Below, piece by piece: positions 11,042-22,859 of a DNA stretch of 64,000 nucleotides (the stretch's first letter is position 1; each line of letters starts with the position of its first letter). Source of the stretch: Cristatella mucedo (Eukaryota > Bryozoa > Phylactolaemata > Cristatellidae); contig WPIO01000034.1 in the NCBI GenBank assembly GCA_009760855.2, positions 984,501-1,048,500 on the forward strand, written 5' to 3'. The notes beneath the pieces are model-generated. The model was not told where the DNA came from. It searched no databases and was given only the letters and a program-made list of their open reading frames with translations. The position numbers were made by a program, and so were the translations under genes.

Positions 11042-11490
11042 GGTAATGAACACATTATTAGGAAATTAATTCAAAGCAGAAAATACTGCCTTTCTCGCCG
11101 TACTATCCTAATGATCTCTGGTTCTTCCACCTAGAAGCTCAGTTCTAATTGCCCCGTACCACCGAGGAACTGACAAAATTTGATTATCTGTAGGAATCTT
11201 CGTACGACTTCTCTGCCACCGAGTCCGTGATATTTTTCGCCGACTGGCTGTACCACCTACTCTATTTCAAGCTAAATTTTTCCTGACTAAGCCACAGAAT
11301 TTATTTATTATTATAATTATTATTATAGCATTTAATAGTACCAAAATAAATCGTGTGTGGCACCGAGCTGCTATTAAGAGGCTATTACGCTATTATTATA
11401 ATTATGCTATTACGATTTTTGCATTCGTTTTCGCCCCTGATGCAGAGCTCGATCCTTTCATGGACCGAATGATCTCACGGATGGGAAAGC

Positions 11491-11580
11491 TTCTCTACCG
11501 GCGACCATGGTCAATTCTCTCTACCGGCGGCCATTGGTCGATTCTCTCTCTACCGGCGGCCATTGGTCGATTCTCTCTCC
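11491..11580. repeat. Three tandem copies of a roughly 27-bp unit
   Basis: TCTCTACCGGCGGCCATTGG-TCGATTC is repeated three times; the first copy is slightly diverged (CGACCATGGTCAATTC). Confidence 0.9.
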
Positions 11581-12634
11581 CGGCCAAAAACGCTCGGTGT
11601 CTGTGAGCGATAATCTGGCCACGTCCATTCATGCTAATGTATGCACCGATTTCGTCAAAGGTCTGTTTGACCAACCAACTGCTCGGCGGCCCATGCCGAA
11701 CGAGTGTGCACCTGGCGAGGCACCTTCTTATGTTGTGGACATAAACGGCAAGGAGGACACTGTCACTATAAGCAGATGCCTACCTTGATGCCTGTCAACC
11801 GGCCAAGCTACACACTGGCGGATGTTGCCTTTCCCAGGACCCCAGCACTAATGCGGCGCCCGAAGGAAGCCGATGCCAGCAGTCTTCGATTTGTGCCGGC
11901 ATCGTTTCGCCGACAACCTGCGCTAATTCTTTTCCCTCGGTCTATGTTTGCTTTTTTCCATTTCTTTCTTGGAAGCACCAACACTAGGGCAAGGCTGGCT
12001 GTTGGGTCTCAGTCACTAAAACGTAGGTCAACTGATGCGCTTGCAATGCAAATAACCTTAAACCGTTATTGATTCAGATTTTGATAGTAAACTGGCTCGA
12101 GAGCATGGGTGGGTAGTGATTCAAAATTAAAATATCTTGTCAAAACCTACTTCCGGCATGAAAACTCTAAGCAGTAACTTTCCTACCAACTTAGCAACTT
12201 TTAAAAGAAGCTGAACTTTGGGCCAAAGCACTCTCTTGTTGTTGAGGTTCAAACAGCCACCGAAGATGTTAGGAGTAAGAGTATTTTATGTGTAATCTTA
12301 ACATAAGCCTTGACTAACTACGTATTGAGTAGCTTCACTGTGTGCATTAAACTGGCGAGTGATTTGCTTAGCTACGTCCGTTAAGGACTTGGCCACCATG
12401 CGATCCAATAATTTTTTTACAACTCACCAAGACTGAAAAAGTGGAGCTCATAACGCGAGCTCTCTTGAGTTCGTTCGCTAATGAAATCAGAGCAGTGCTT
12501 TTGCAGCCCCTGAATACTTATTGTGTTCCGAACGATAAAACCCGAAGTGAAATTCGAGTGCGGCTTCCTGTTATCGGGCAGCGCCACGAATCACAAAAGC
12601 CAGCTACAGCAGAAGACTGCGCCTTCCCAGCACA

Positions 12635-12698
12635 CGATTGCTATCTATGTGGTAATCAATTGACGACGATTGCTATCTATGTGGTAATCAATTAACGA
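12635..12698. repeat. Exact 32-bp tandem duplication
   Basis: Two 32-bp units, 12635-12666 and 12667-12698, each starting CGATTGCTATCTATG and differing at one position (TTGACGA versus TTAACGA). Confidence 0.95.
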
Positions 12699-12999
12699 TC
12701 CACAATCCCTTCTTGACCTTCAGCTGTGTCCATTTCCGGGTTCTTTTTCCGGTGATTTTTAGGGCAAACGCTTGTTTTCAAAATGTTTTCCTCCTGGCTT
12801 CAGCAGCTTGGTAAAATACTTTTGCCTGTCATCAACTTTAGTAGCTGATTATGGAATGAAAGCAATCCGAAAAGCACTCCGTGCTGACCCGGAATATATG
12901 GGAGGAGTAATTATGCAGTGTAGCTTTTCTTTTAGCGTCAAGTCAAGGAGTGTTGTGACTTTAGTGAGGATTGAGTTTTGGCATTTTTAAGAATACAGT

Positions 13000-13045
13000 G
13001 CAATAGCACTGTCTCCAAAGGATTCGAGGTCGTTTTCAAGGCACT
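13000..13045 (-). mobile_element. Short LINE fragment
   Basis: CTGTCTCCAAAGGATTCGAG matches the reverse-oriented LINE C-terminal region seen at 22385 (GGTCTCCAAAGGATTTGAGG). Only about 45 bp is alignable by eye. Confidence 0.45.
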
Positions 13046-13116
13046 GACTACATGACATCTTGGATCAGAAGTGGGAACGGCGCTCGGCTCTGTGGTCACT
13101 ATATCGGTCACTATAT

Positions 13117-13117
<1 letters not shown>

Positions 13118-13171
<54 letters not shown>

Positions 13172-13182
13172 TATATATATGG
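13118..13182. repeat. (TA)n microsatellite
   Basis: Nearly pure TA run, with one frame slip (ATATAATATA). It is flanked on both sides by GGTCACTATA, so the short flanks form a direct repeat around it. Confidence 0.97.
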
Positions 13183-13343
13183 TCACTATATAGCGACTCC
13201 ATTCAGGTTGCCTCACATATTCCGGCACCGTTCGGAATTCCGCACTGAAATGTTTCTGTGCAACTGGCCGTTGTTGGTGGCCGAAGACTTAGTCACTTAT
13301 GCAGAAGCCCCGAATGGAGCAGTCAGGTTCTCAGCGAGCAGAG

Positions 13344-13500
13344 ATGGCACAGTTAGGCTGTTGCTTTTCGCGACCTCAGCTCCGAGGTCATGCGTTTGTA
13401 TCCTGCGGTGGGCGATCCTTTATCGCCGCTGCAAGTGGTCGTGATCGCTGAAAAGGCTCTTCTGTCGCTATAAAAAAGAAGCTGTTATATCAGCTAGTAT
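13344..13500 (+). mobile_element. SINE family 2 copy a
   Basis: Aligns by eye with the copies at 18.96, 26.48 and 40.85 kb: ATGGCAC start, GGTTGCTTTTC, CGACCTC-G-TCCGAGGTC, a decayed B box (GTTTGTATCC), GGTGGGCGATCCTTTATCGCC, then a CTCTTCTGTCGCTATA body and a 3' end near CAGCTAGTAT. The tRNA-like head implies Pol III transcription. Confidence 0.8.
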
Positions 13501-13950
13501 TGGTTTGCTTATTTCTGGACTCGGCTTTGGGAATTTTGACTCTGTCCAACGCGTCTCAAGATTACAGTGGATGCTCGCTCTAATGACTTCGTTGAGTGTT
13601 CCTTCTTCCCATCTGGGATCAATGCTTAATCTGGTTTACCGTTACTATTCCTTCGTATGTGTAACATAGCATTGGCCTCCCCCAGAAACGTCGCTCAGAA
13701 TGCACTTATACAGAGAAAATTATTACTTTGGTTTGGAATTCGTGACTGGGTTTATGCAAAACTCGATGGAGGTGCATTTCTTACTCACCTCAAGCTGTTA
13801 TCGTTATCTCATAGGGAGAGCCAAGTCGAACCTGTGAACCAACGTGAAATAGCGAGGGCAGTGCTTGCTATTCTGACTTCATATTTGCGTAACCTCTTCG
13901 CATGCAGGCTTTTTGTTCATTCTCAAGTTTTGAATAATCAGCACGAGTTC

Positions 13951-14026
13951 GGCAGAGCTTCCGGATGTGGGCAGAGTTTCCGGGTGTGGGCAGAGCTTCT
14001 GGTTGTGGGCAGAGTTCCCGGATGCG
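13951..14026. repeat. Four tandem copies of a 19-bp unit
   Basis: GGCAGAGCTTCCGGATGTG repeated four times with 2-4 substitutions per unit. The unit is not a multiple of three, so the open frame across it is not evidence of coding. Confidence 0.95.
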
Positions 14027-14547
14027 GTAAGATGCATTGTTACTGCTGGTACAATAACGTGCTTGTGTCCATAAGGAATTTGTTAATTGCGACCTATAAG
14101 GTCACAAGCCGTGGTAAATGTAGGTGGTCGCCTTGGGCAGCATTCGCTGGCTCTGGCACCTCCTTACTTTTGGCCTGAGGTCAACGACCCTGCTTTTGCT
14201 GACGGTTATAGTGCCCTGCTACTGCTGACAGAAGTGAGGTTTTTCAACGAGAAAGCCACAGGACAGTGCTGCAGCTCGACCTTGCGAGTTCCGCAGTGTC
14301 GGCCTTAACCACTTGGTGCTGCTGCCTTCGTTGTCGTCCTCAACGTGCTCCTTCGATGATGGATTTGCTCCGTACAATGGGAAATCTTTACTACTGCAGT
14401 GTGCATCGATTTGTTGACTGCTGTCCGCCAAGACCGTGCAATAAAGTTGCAATCTGTTTTGCTGCTGTTGGCGGCATCTGACTGTACCGTGCCTATCCCT
14501 AACCACCCGGCACGTGCCACACGATGCAGCATGTACTACGACATCTC

Positions 14548-14806
14548 AATAATAATAATAATAATGCACTTGATAAAGCGCCCTCAGAGAACTTAATCTC
14601 TCTCTAGGCGCTTTACATTTGCTGTAAAGTGAAATGCAATTGAATGGTAAGTAAAATCATGCTTGAAAAACAAACGAGATGAATAATATGGTTAGGGGTG
14701 ACATGCACAGGGTCAGCATGCAAATGTGATTAGTGGCAGCATGCACAGTGTCAGCACGCATAAGCACATCAAGGACGAATCACAGGGACCCACTGAATGC
14801 TGTCCT
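14548..14806 (-). mobile_element. 5'-truncated LINE 3' end
   Basis: Read on + it starts with (AAT)n, then CACTTGATAAAGCGCCCTCA, the tail stem, and the 3' UTR with its repeated TGCATGCTGCCACTAATCAC-type blocks (reverse complement visible as GTGATTAGTGGCAGCATGCA). It stops at about 14806, inside the C-terminal coding end. Confidence 0.9.
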
Positions 14807-14829
14807 GTCAATGAAGTGAATGCACACAG

Positions 14830-16030
14830 TTGTAACACTGCCAGTGAAAATCTGTACTTAAAGCGTACGGGAAACTCAACTTTGACGTACATGACAGCCG
14901 CTTAGCTGGCCGAGGAAGATAGAAATGACATCGTCACAGCCCAACGGCTTGTAGAGAGAGCCACAGTCGGAACACAACCAAGATAGTCGACGAGGCTGAT
15001 CAAACGCTGAGTGTTAATGCCTACTGAGCACTATATGGAGTAATAATATAGAAGAATTGGTGTGTGTTGTCCCTGCACGCAAGTACCTATTTACGGGACA
15101 ACTAAACACGGATCCAGAATTCACTCTTTGATTCACCCTTTCACTCACTTTGATCTTCGTCAGTTTCTATTTCCGAGTTTTTGGGGATTATTAGGGCAAA
15201 GCAGCTTGTTTTTCAATTTTTTCTTCCCAGATACAAAAGCTTGGTGAAATACTTTTGTTTTAGCTTTAGAGTCTCTTCTTTGCAAGTATTGTCATATTTA
15301 AACCGTTGTGTCACATGTAGAAGATACATAAGAATCAGTTCTGTATGTGTGCTTCCTGAACAGATGGCAGATGCACTCGGTTATCTCAGCTAGTCAGTTC
15401 CAGACTCTACCACGATAAGCGAATTTCCGAAAAGGAGGATTTTTAATTCTAAATAAAATATTTTCGTAGTCCCCCTGTACATGAAATGTTTAGACACTAT
15501 TTCACTCATACTAGTATATGTATTAGACAAAATAAGAGAATATATGACATACTTGACGCTACAAATGTCATGTTGTTATTATTGCATATTGAATTACACT
15601 AGTTTAGCCAATCCATTAACAGCAGTCTCTGATTGGATTGCTTCACCACACCCTTTTTTAAAGAAGTTTTTGCCCACACATTGAGTGGTCGAGCGGCTGC
15701 ACCGGCTGCGTTGAAAGATTTGCTGGGGTGCTCAAGTGCATAGGCCTACATGAGCGATAATTGACTTGGACAACCGAGCGCGCCCTGCATGACTTTCACT
15801 ATACCAATCAACCTTTTTAATGAATATATTAAAAAAACTCGATAGAGTTAAGCCACGAGTGTCAAATCGTGAATTGGCGAGGGATGACAAAATCCGCTGC
15901 ATGTTTCAGGTTTTTTATTTTTTTGCAGTAAGTTAGCTTACGCTTAAGTATTGGAGAATGGGTTTGTGTTCCTCTAGTTTTAGATAACTCAGTTACTTAG
16001 TATAAGTTTGGGCAAGCTTGTTCATTGTCC
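14830..16030. other. No recognisable gene
   Basis: Stops in all frames apart from short AT-rich open frames. I see no RNA gene, tandem array or known mobile element. Confidence 0.4.
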
Positions 16031-16034
16031 ATAG

Positions 16035-16240
16035 AGGACATGTGGAGGCTGAGACTGGTACACCAGTTCAGCTATGTATATAAGAGAGCCGAGCCAAGGC
16101 AGGCATCGTGGATCAGTGTGAGAATTATTCAAGATATTATGCAAGAGGAAGATATCGGCTCAATATCCTTCGATCATTCGAGAGCCACGGCAGCTCCTTT
16201 AGCTAAGGAAACTCACTGCCGGACCTCTTGGATTTGCTAA
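16035..16240 (+). CDS. Possible terminal exon, unrecognised
   Basis: Preceded by an acceptor (ttcattgtccatag), the frame DMWRLRLVHQFSYVYKRAEP then RQASWISVRIIQDIMQEEDI runs to a TAA at 16238-16240. The composition is protein-like and a second donor-like GT (ATCAGT/gtgaga) lies inside. No partner exons or family were recognised, so this is a weak call. Confidence 0.3.
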
Positions 16241-16824
16241 CCAACCTTTTAGCCATATTCTGTATATTCATCAGTAGCTGTGGAGTTTTTTATGGCTTCT
16301 TTTCTAGTACTATGAATGCCAGCAGTAAGTCTAAACACAACCACTGAGCTATCAAGATCTTTAGCCAGTCGCTGTGTATGTCAGCTCTAATCTTAGGCAG
16401 CGATCGAACGCGATGGCTAGCTATTGAGTTGTTTCTTGGATTATAAATTGTTGACATCAAGGCGTTATCAATGATGGCATCCAGATTACGAAAATTAGAT
16501 GACATCCACGATTGAATTTCTGTAATCTAATTATTTAATTTCTCGGTCACTGCAGCTGATTAGAATTGTTTAAATGATAAGCTTAAATATATGTAGTCAC
16601 TATTACAGAAATCGAAGAGAACTAAAACTTGTTCAAGGCAATACAGAAGTTGCAAAGGATGCACGTGAGGCGGTAATTGATTGCATGCATGGCGTTTGCA
16701 ACCATATGCAAGGAAAGGGAAAAAATCACGCTAGCATAGCAAATGAAGACGCTATGTGAGAACAATACCCGTAGCTTCTTTTTAAATTTCGCAGATTGAG
16801 AGAATTTCGTAAAGTCAGAGTGAT

Positions 16825-16935
16825 TTCCAGGCTTTATGGAGCATGCGAACTAAAGCACGGTGTGCAAAGGGTGTGTAGTCGGTTAAGGGAACAGCTAAAC
16901 GGCTCGAATCCGAAGAGCGAGAGGTAACGACGTAT
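16825..16935 (-). mobile_element. LINE internal fragment
   Basis: TTCCAGGCTTTATGGAGCAT followed by GCGAACTAAAGCACGGT and ATCCGAAGAGCGAG matches the C-terminal coding block of the minus-strand LINE copies (GAGTTCCAGGCTTTGGGAGC, TTCCGAAAAGCGAG). Confidence 0.6.
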
Positions 16936-17639
16936 CTACGGTTTTTGTTGGTCGAACCCCCTTTGGGTAGTCCTTTTGACATAGCATTACACTTTTCAGA
17001 GTTTCTTGCCAAAATGATGCTGTGTGACAAGCCTTTGTTAATTCACAGAGATTTCAGCATTCACGTGGCTGCAAAGTCAGGTGTGCTCATTTCTGAACGC
17101 ACTGGTGGGCAGTTTCAGCTTGGTCAAACGCGTCTGTCATGCAGCTCATATTGGCGGCCTTATTGTCGATCTCACTGTCACAGCGGATTCACTCCAGTGA
17201 CCTCGTTGTATAGCCGCCGTTCGCATTCCTTCGTGTGTGCAGCATAGCATCGGCTTCGCTCAGAGGCGGGGTATTGAAAGCAGAGTTCGCTCAGAGAAAC
17301 TCGCGATTTTTGCACGTGGCGCAAAAAATTTTCTCCACTATCGACGAAGTGACGCCATTATTGCGTGCTGCTCGACATGCGGAATTTTCCAGTGTTACTA
17401 GCTCATGTGAGAAGAGGTTTCTTAGAACCGCGGATTGCTCTTTCTCGAATCGACGTCCGTCGCCGTCCTCGGATCCTGCTGCGGGTCGCTTTGTTCAATT
17501 CAACTGCGTCACAGTCTTTGACTTTTTCTTCAGATGGGCTGCTCCGTCTTACTGCATTAAAAATTAAAATAACAAGCTTTTACTCTAAATGGAGGCCGCT
17601 GGCGCAAATGCTACTGAACAGGAATTGCCGGATATGACA

Positions 17640-18180
17640 TGCACACACATAACGACGTTATGCCGCTGGCCGCTCGTCGCTGGCTATGGGTCACATGAAT
17701 GGGTCACATTCGGACTCGCTCGGATGTGGGCACGATAGCCAAGCTAGCTACCGTGCTATCGGTCCGCCTTTGCTGCCGCTAGCCGTGCCTGAGCTGAGCA
17801 GCTCCTGGCGAGGCGGGCGCCTAGCGGCGGCGGTACGACGGCGGTGGCGGTACGGCGGCGGCGGCGGCGGTACGGCGGCGGCGGCGGTACGGCGGCGGCG
17901 GCGGTCGTAACTCGAGCCCCGCCGGAGGCACGCAGCGATCGGCATTTCGAGGGCCGCTGCAGCTGAGGTCCCGAGCCGACGAAATCCGAGCTTCGGCAGC
18001 TCGCCGCCATTGTCCTTCAGCTTCAAAGGCTGAGGCCCTCGCCGGGTCGGCGGTCGCGGCCCGACGACCCGGCGGCGCGAGCTAATGAGCGGTCAAATGT
18101 ATATCCAGATGCTTTACTTATGCCGTAGAGCTCGACCCCTCGGTCCTCGGTCGCAAAATGCGGGCGCGTTTGACCCCTAG
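17640..18180. other. GC- and CpG-rich block with CGG/GTACGG repeat
   Basis: From 17817 to 17908 the sequence is built from (GGC)n runs separated by GTAC or GTGGC. The rest of the block is also CpG-dense. It could be a CpG-rich promoter or 5' exon, but no start codon, splice signal or protein was identified. Confidence 0.6.
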
Positions 18181-18784
18181 GTCAAGCCAGGTGGGGAGTC
18201 CCGATTGGTTACGACAGATTTGCTTCTACGATCGAATGGACCTTCGGCTTCACACAGTCGCTTTAAAGAGTAGCCAAGTAAATGGGAAAGAAAACTAATA
18301 CACTGGCTTTAGAAACGCACGAATGCATTTGTACAAGTAGTGGCTGTGGTCAAGCAAACGCTGAATATTCTTGAGCGTGAGCCTCAAGCGTGTTTCAAAT
18401 GACCGAGAATTACACGTGACAATGATATCTGGCTTCCGTCAATCGTAGCTCAGCTTGGACGCATTTTTTCACCTTTGCAGTCACAAGTGCGTTTCAATAG
18501 AATCTCATGAACAATACGCGTGGAAATTTTAGCTGCTCGTAACGCCAGTGAGCTTCCTCGAGAATGCACGCCAGTCGTCGCGACTTTCTAGCTTCTGCTT
18601 AAAATGCCACAGACTAATCGACGGTCGTAGGTAGTTTCAGAAAGCTTTCTATTTCTCCGTCGAAGTTTTTTTTTATTTGCGTAAAGAGCGCGTGCACACG
18701 GACCAGCTTCTCTGCTGCGGCTTCTGGTGCTTCTTAAAGCTTTAACTGTGCTTTACCATCTTTGACTGACGCATGCATTAATAG

Positions 18785-18960
18785 AAATACTAGCTGATAA
18801 ACACTAAAAATAAACAATAAATAATAATAAATATAATATAAGAATAATGTGGTATAATATAGTGTATAATATATAATATAATATAATATAATATAATATA
18901 ATATATAAAAATATAATAAATAATAATAATAATATATAAATAAATAATACTAAAAAAATA
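18785..18960. repeat. AT-rich (ATAATAT)n array
   Basis: ATAAT/AATAT units for about 170 bp, directly abutting the 3' end of the minus-strand SINE2 at 18961. It is plausibly an expanded SINE tail. Confidence 0.85.
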
Positions 18961-19122
18961 CCATCTGATTTAACAGCCTATTTCGTTGGGCGACAGTAGA
19001 GCCTCGATGGCTATGACCACCGCTTGTAGCGACAATAAGGAACCGCCCACGACAGGATTTGAACCCTCGACCTCAGGTTCAAGGTCATGAAAAGCAACCT
19101 GTTTACCTAGCGTGAGCTGTCA
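18961..19122 (-). mobile_element. SINE family 2 copy b
   Basis: Reverse-oriented: CAGCC...GGGCGACAGTAGAGCC, ACCACCGCTTGTAGCGACAA, GAACCGCCCACGACAGGA, TTTGAACCCTCGACCTCAGG (B-box region) and GTTTACCTAGCGTGAGCTGT (tRNA-like start). Confidence 0.85.
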
Positions 19123-19534
19123 CGTCGCATCCCGGCCTGACGTAAAAACCAGGAAGACTAAATGGCCGGGATGGGCAGCACGCAGTGAAGGAGCATCGTT
19201 TGCCACGAAACTGCTGATTAAATTTTTCCCACAAAGCAAGCCAAAAGTTCCAACGAAACCAGTCGTTCGGCTCTGTAAAGCTCGCGTCCGGCGGACTACT
19301 GCGGAGATTGTGCATTCAGCGCTGATCCCTAAACGCTTTAAGGAAAACGCAACTATTTTACGCCGGCGAGTGTTTCGTAGTAAAAAAAATGTATGCGTTT
19401 GGCGTATCCAGGCGTATCCACGAGTAGAGATGAGTTCGCACACTTCACACGATTTCTCATGTGGCCGCTACGGCGTTGTAGACAGAAGAGAAGAGCAGAA
19501 GAAGACCAGAAGGGTACCGCGCCAGTCGTAGACA

Positions 19535-21040
19535 GCCAAAGGCCTGAAGAGGCCTGAATAAAGGGAACTTCGCAAATCGAGGCGCATTATGGCAAACGCA
19601 AAAGACTGTTTGGGCTACCATAAAGATTTTCTAAGCAGTCCATGATTTAGTAAATGTTTCACTAGTGAAAGAAGGCTGACAACAGAGGATGCAATGTGAG
19701 TGTCCAATACATAACCACCTTCTGACAGCTCACCGAGACCTCACTAGCCCAGGTCGCCGGAGAGTGATTGTAGGAGTCAGATGTCATAAATTAGATGAAC
19801 CGATCTTGAGTGAAGTCGTTTGTTTATACTTCCTGGTAAAACCAGCAACTCCCATAGATATTCGCTGGCTCAATGGTCATGCGGCTTCAAGAAGTTGTGG
19901 CCATCTCTAAACGTGAATGTGTTCGATGCAGGCAACAAGAGAATAAAGTAAGTTGGTTGCTTAGCAATGCTTCATAAGTAGTGGAGGGCATCAGAAGGAT
20001 AGGCGGAGCTGAATGATTAAGCCATTAACCTAGCGGAAACTACCCATCTATTTAGCTTCCAAAATCAGGCGTGCCATACCAAGCCGCATTAGAAAAACCG
20101 ATCGATTGCAGTGTGCCGTGACCCGAAGAAGTTCGCCTTGGGAGAGAAGTGAACAAGCAAACTTTGGTCAGTGGCAGCGGACCAATGGCTTAGGTATCAA
20201 GACTTTGGTGGCTCCCACTTCCCTCACAATGCCGGACAGCTTTCAGAGAGCCTACGCTGCTCAGCATTGTTAAGCTCCTTCCTGTCCGGACAAGGCACTA
20301 CCGGTAGCCGAACGTAGTACGAAGCTTATACGGCAGCATTGGCATCATGCCGACAGCTTATTTTTCGACGATTCGATTAAATTAATACGATGCACTCGGT
20401 GACCGGTGCATGACTTCCGGTAAGGCTATGGGCTGCAGCAGGCTGCAGCTCTTAGCATTTTCAACGTTGACCGCTGAGCTCGGGTCGTTATGTGCTCGAT
20501 GATAGCGTGGCTTTGAACTTTCGGCGGGCAATGGCGGGCAATGACGAAAGATTCGCAGGGCACGTGCCTTGAATCGTCTGCAGCGACTGCCAAACACATC
20601 TGCTCGCGTCTGGCAGTCCTCGCCAACGGAGTAGCTGCCACGGTTTGCACCACTTCTGCTCGAGCCTCAATGGTTGTCTATCACGCATCAAATCAACTTC
20701 GTGATCGTAACTGTGGCCCACCGCTCGCTTCGCTCGCTTGCACCAACCCACCTGTCCAACTTCCTTTCTCTTATCCTTGACCACCCAGAGTTCTCTCACA
20801 CCATTACCTCTTCAGACTCCGATCGGCTAACCATTCGTCGCTATAAATTGAAATGGTTTGCTGTCATTTGACCGTTTAGTTCCTGTGAAATTCTTGAAAT
20901 TCTTGATGCTTCAGGCTCCTGTCACCATCAAGACCAATAATTATGTTACCGATCACTATTGTGCATTAAACTGAGCTTTATCTCATTCATCAGCTGACTG
21001 AGGCTTGGAACAAGTATTACTAATGACAAGTCATTTTATA
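19535..21040. other. No recognisable gene
   Basis: Mixed composition with only short overlapping frames around 20.4-20.9 kb that look like compositional artefacts. No repeat of the families found elsewhere is visible. Confidence 0.4.
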
Positions 21041-21046
21041 GTGCTG

Positions 21047-21205
21047 CGAATATAATTCACGCGTACAGCGTCCAATGAGAACTTAATCTCTAGCCAGGCG
21101 CTTCAAATATGCCACGGCGCTTGTTCTCACGACCTCCGTCTTCAAATAAATACACCTTGACATTGGTTTGAGGTGAGTATCTTAGCGACTGGGCCAAACC
21201 AGCTC
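21047..21205 (-). mobile_element. SINE family 1 copy, longer subfamily
   Basis: On the minus strand: GTCGCTAAGATACTCACC, then TATTTATTTGAAGACGGAGG, CGTGGCATATTTGAAGCGCC, then TGGCTAGAGATTAAGTTCTC and ATTGGACGCTGT. It has the extra segment before the B-box position that also occurs in the copy at 34.5 kb. Confidence 0.75.
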
Positions 21206-21741
21206 GGCCACGATTGGAAGCCACCTGCTCGCCTTTACTTTACTACCTCTGACATCACGTCACATCCGGGTGTTCTTCGTTTCGTGGCTCGTCCTGGCCA
21301 CGCTGGCCACCCGTACGCATCTGTTGAAAGGAAACTCGCCTGCACCAACTGACTTCGCCAATAAATTGGCAGATGGCTCGTCAGACCTTCTGCAAGCAGT
21401 TGACAGCGGCAGACCGCACCGCTCGTCCGGCCTGGGGCCGCCATTGTTTCCTCCACGCTCCGCACTTTGTTTAATCTTCGCTCTGCCATTGTTTCGCGAC
21501 CTGCTCGGTTTTTTGCTCGTCCTGCTCGGCTAGTGCAGGGTTAACCATGTCAGCCCTTTCGGCTGCTCTCTCCGACAGCTAGCGAACGGCGAGCAGCGAC
21601 TGTGCACCCGCGCGTTCGCGCACGCGTGCACGCGTGCAAACGAAGAGCGCGACACGGCCCAGCGTGGCAGATCTGCATCGTCAGAGTAAAGAAGGTCAAA
21701 GGGCGTAGCACGCCGCGAAGCACGGCTCCGCGGCGGAAGGC

Positions 21742-22262
21742 AGCAATGCAATTGAATGGTGAGTAAATTCACGCTTGATAAACAAACAAAAGGAATAACA
21801 TGGTTAGGGGTGACATGCACAGGGTCAGCATGCAAATGTAGTTAGTGGCAGCATGCACAGTGTCAGCACGCACAAGCACATCAAGGACGAATCACAGGGA
21901 CCCACTAAATGCTGTCCTAAATAAGTGTGTTTTTAAGTTCCTTTTAAATGTGGTCAAGTCAGGGGATGTTCTGATGCAGGTCGGGAGGGAGTTCCAGGCT
22001 TTGGGAGCATACGAACTAAATATGCTAGGTCTCCAAAGGATTTAAGGTTTGTACAGGGTATTTGTAGGCTGTTGGATTCCGAAAAGCGAGTGGTACGATG
22101 CTTGGCCTGATGGGGGAGTAGATCTGAAAGATAGGCTGGAGCCAAGGAATAAAGTGACCTAAAAGTGAGCGACAAAACCTTGAAGTCGATCCGCTGCTTG
22201 ACTGGCAGCCAGTGCAGGTCGGCGTGAAGTGGAGTAATGTAGCAACAGCGACGCTCACGACA
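21742..22262 (-). mobile_element. LINE C-terminal coding end and 3' UTR, unit 1
   Basis: The minus-strand frame includes ITPLHADLHWLPVKQR, RSLYSLAPAYLSDLLP and SNSLQIPCTN, the standard CR1/L2 C-terminal region, followed by the 3' UTR. The tail stem itself is missing at 21742. A second copy of the coding part follows directly. Confidence 0.9.
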
Positions 22263-22766
22263 GACAAGACTAAATGCTGTTCTACATAGGTGTGTTTTAA
22301 AGTTCTTTTTAAATGTCGTCAAGTCAGGGGATGTCGTGACACAAGTCGGGAGGGAGTTCCAGGCTTTGGAACCATACGAACCTTATGCACGGTCTCCAAA
22401 GGATTTGAGGTTGTACGAGGTATTGGTAAACTGTTGGATTCTAAAAAGCGGATGGTGTGCTGCTTGGCCTGGTGGCGGAGTAGATCTAAGAGATAGGCTG
22501 GAGCCAAAGAATGAAGTGACCTAAAAGTGAGCGACAAAAATGTGAAGTCGATGCGTTTATTGAATGGTAGCCAGTGCAGGCTGGCGAGAAGTGGTGTGAT
22601 GTGGCAACTGCAATGCTCACGACAGAGAAGTCTAGCTGCAGAGTTTTACACCAGCTGTAAGCGCCTGATTTCACGTGCCCGTAGGCCAGCAAGCAGTGCA
22701 AAGTGCCCAGAATGAGGTTAAGTTGGCTTATTGCAAATGCATTATTATTATTATTATTATTATTAA
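22263..22766 (-). mobile_element. LINE C-terminal coding end, unit 2
   Basis: Repeats about 360 bp of unit 1 (starting at ACTAAATGCTGTTCTACATA), reading SLTFRSLHSLAPAYLLDLLR on the minus strand, then further upstream LINE sequence up to an (ATT)n run at 22738-22766. The two units differ at roughly one base in ten by eye. Confidence 0.88.
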
Positions 22767-22859
22767 TATTACTGTGATTCTTGGATTTAAAGACTGACAA
22801 CGTTACTACCATTGTAAGTTTTTCTGAAAACCCGCCAATACAGCGTGACAGCTAGCCGT

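Noticed and set aside
19112-19531. 139-codon plus-strand frame
   Set aside because: Begins inside the reversed SINE2 and has an overlapping 107-codon frame on the opposite strand; no domain or splice support.
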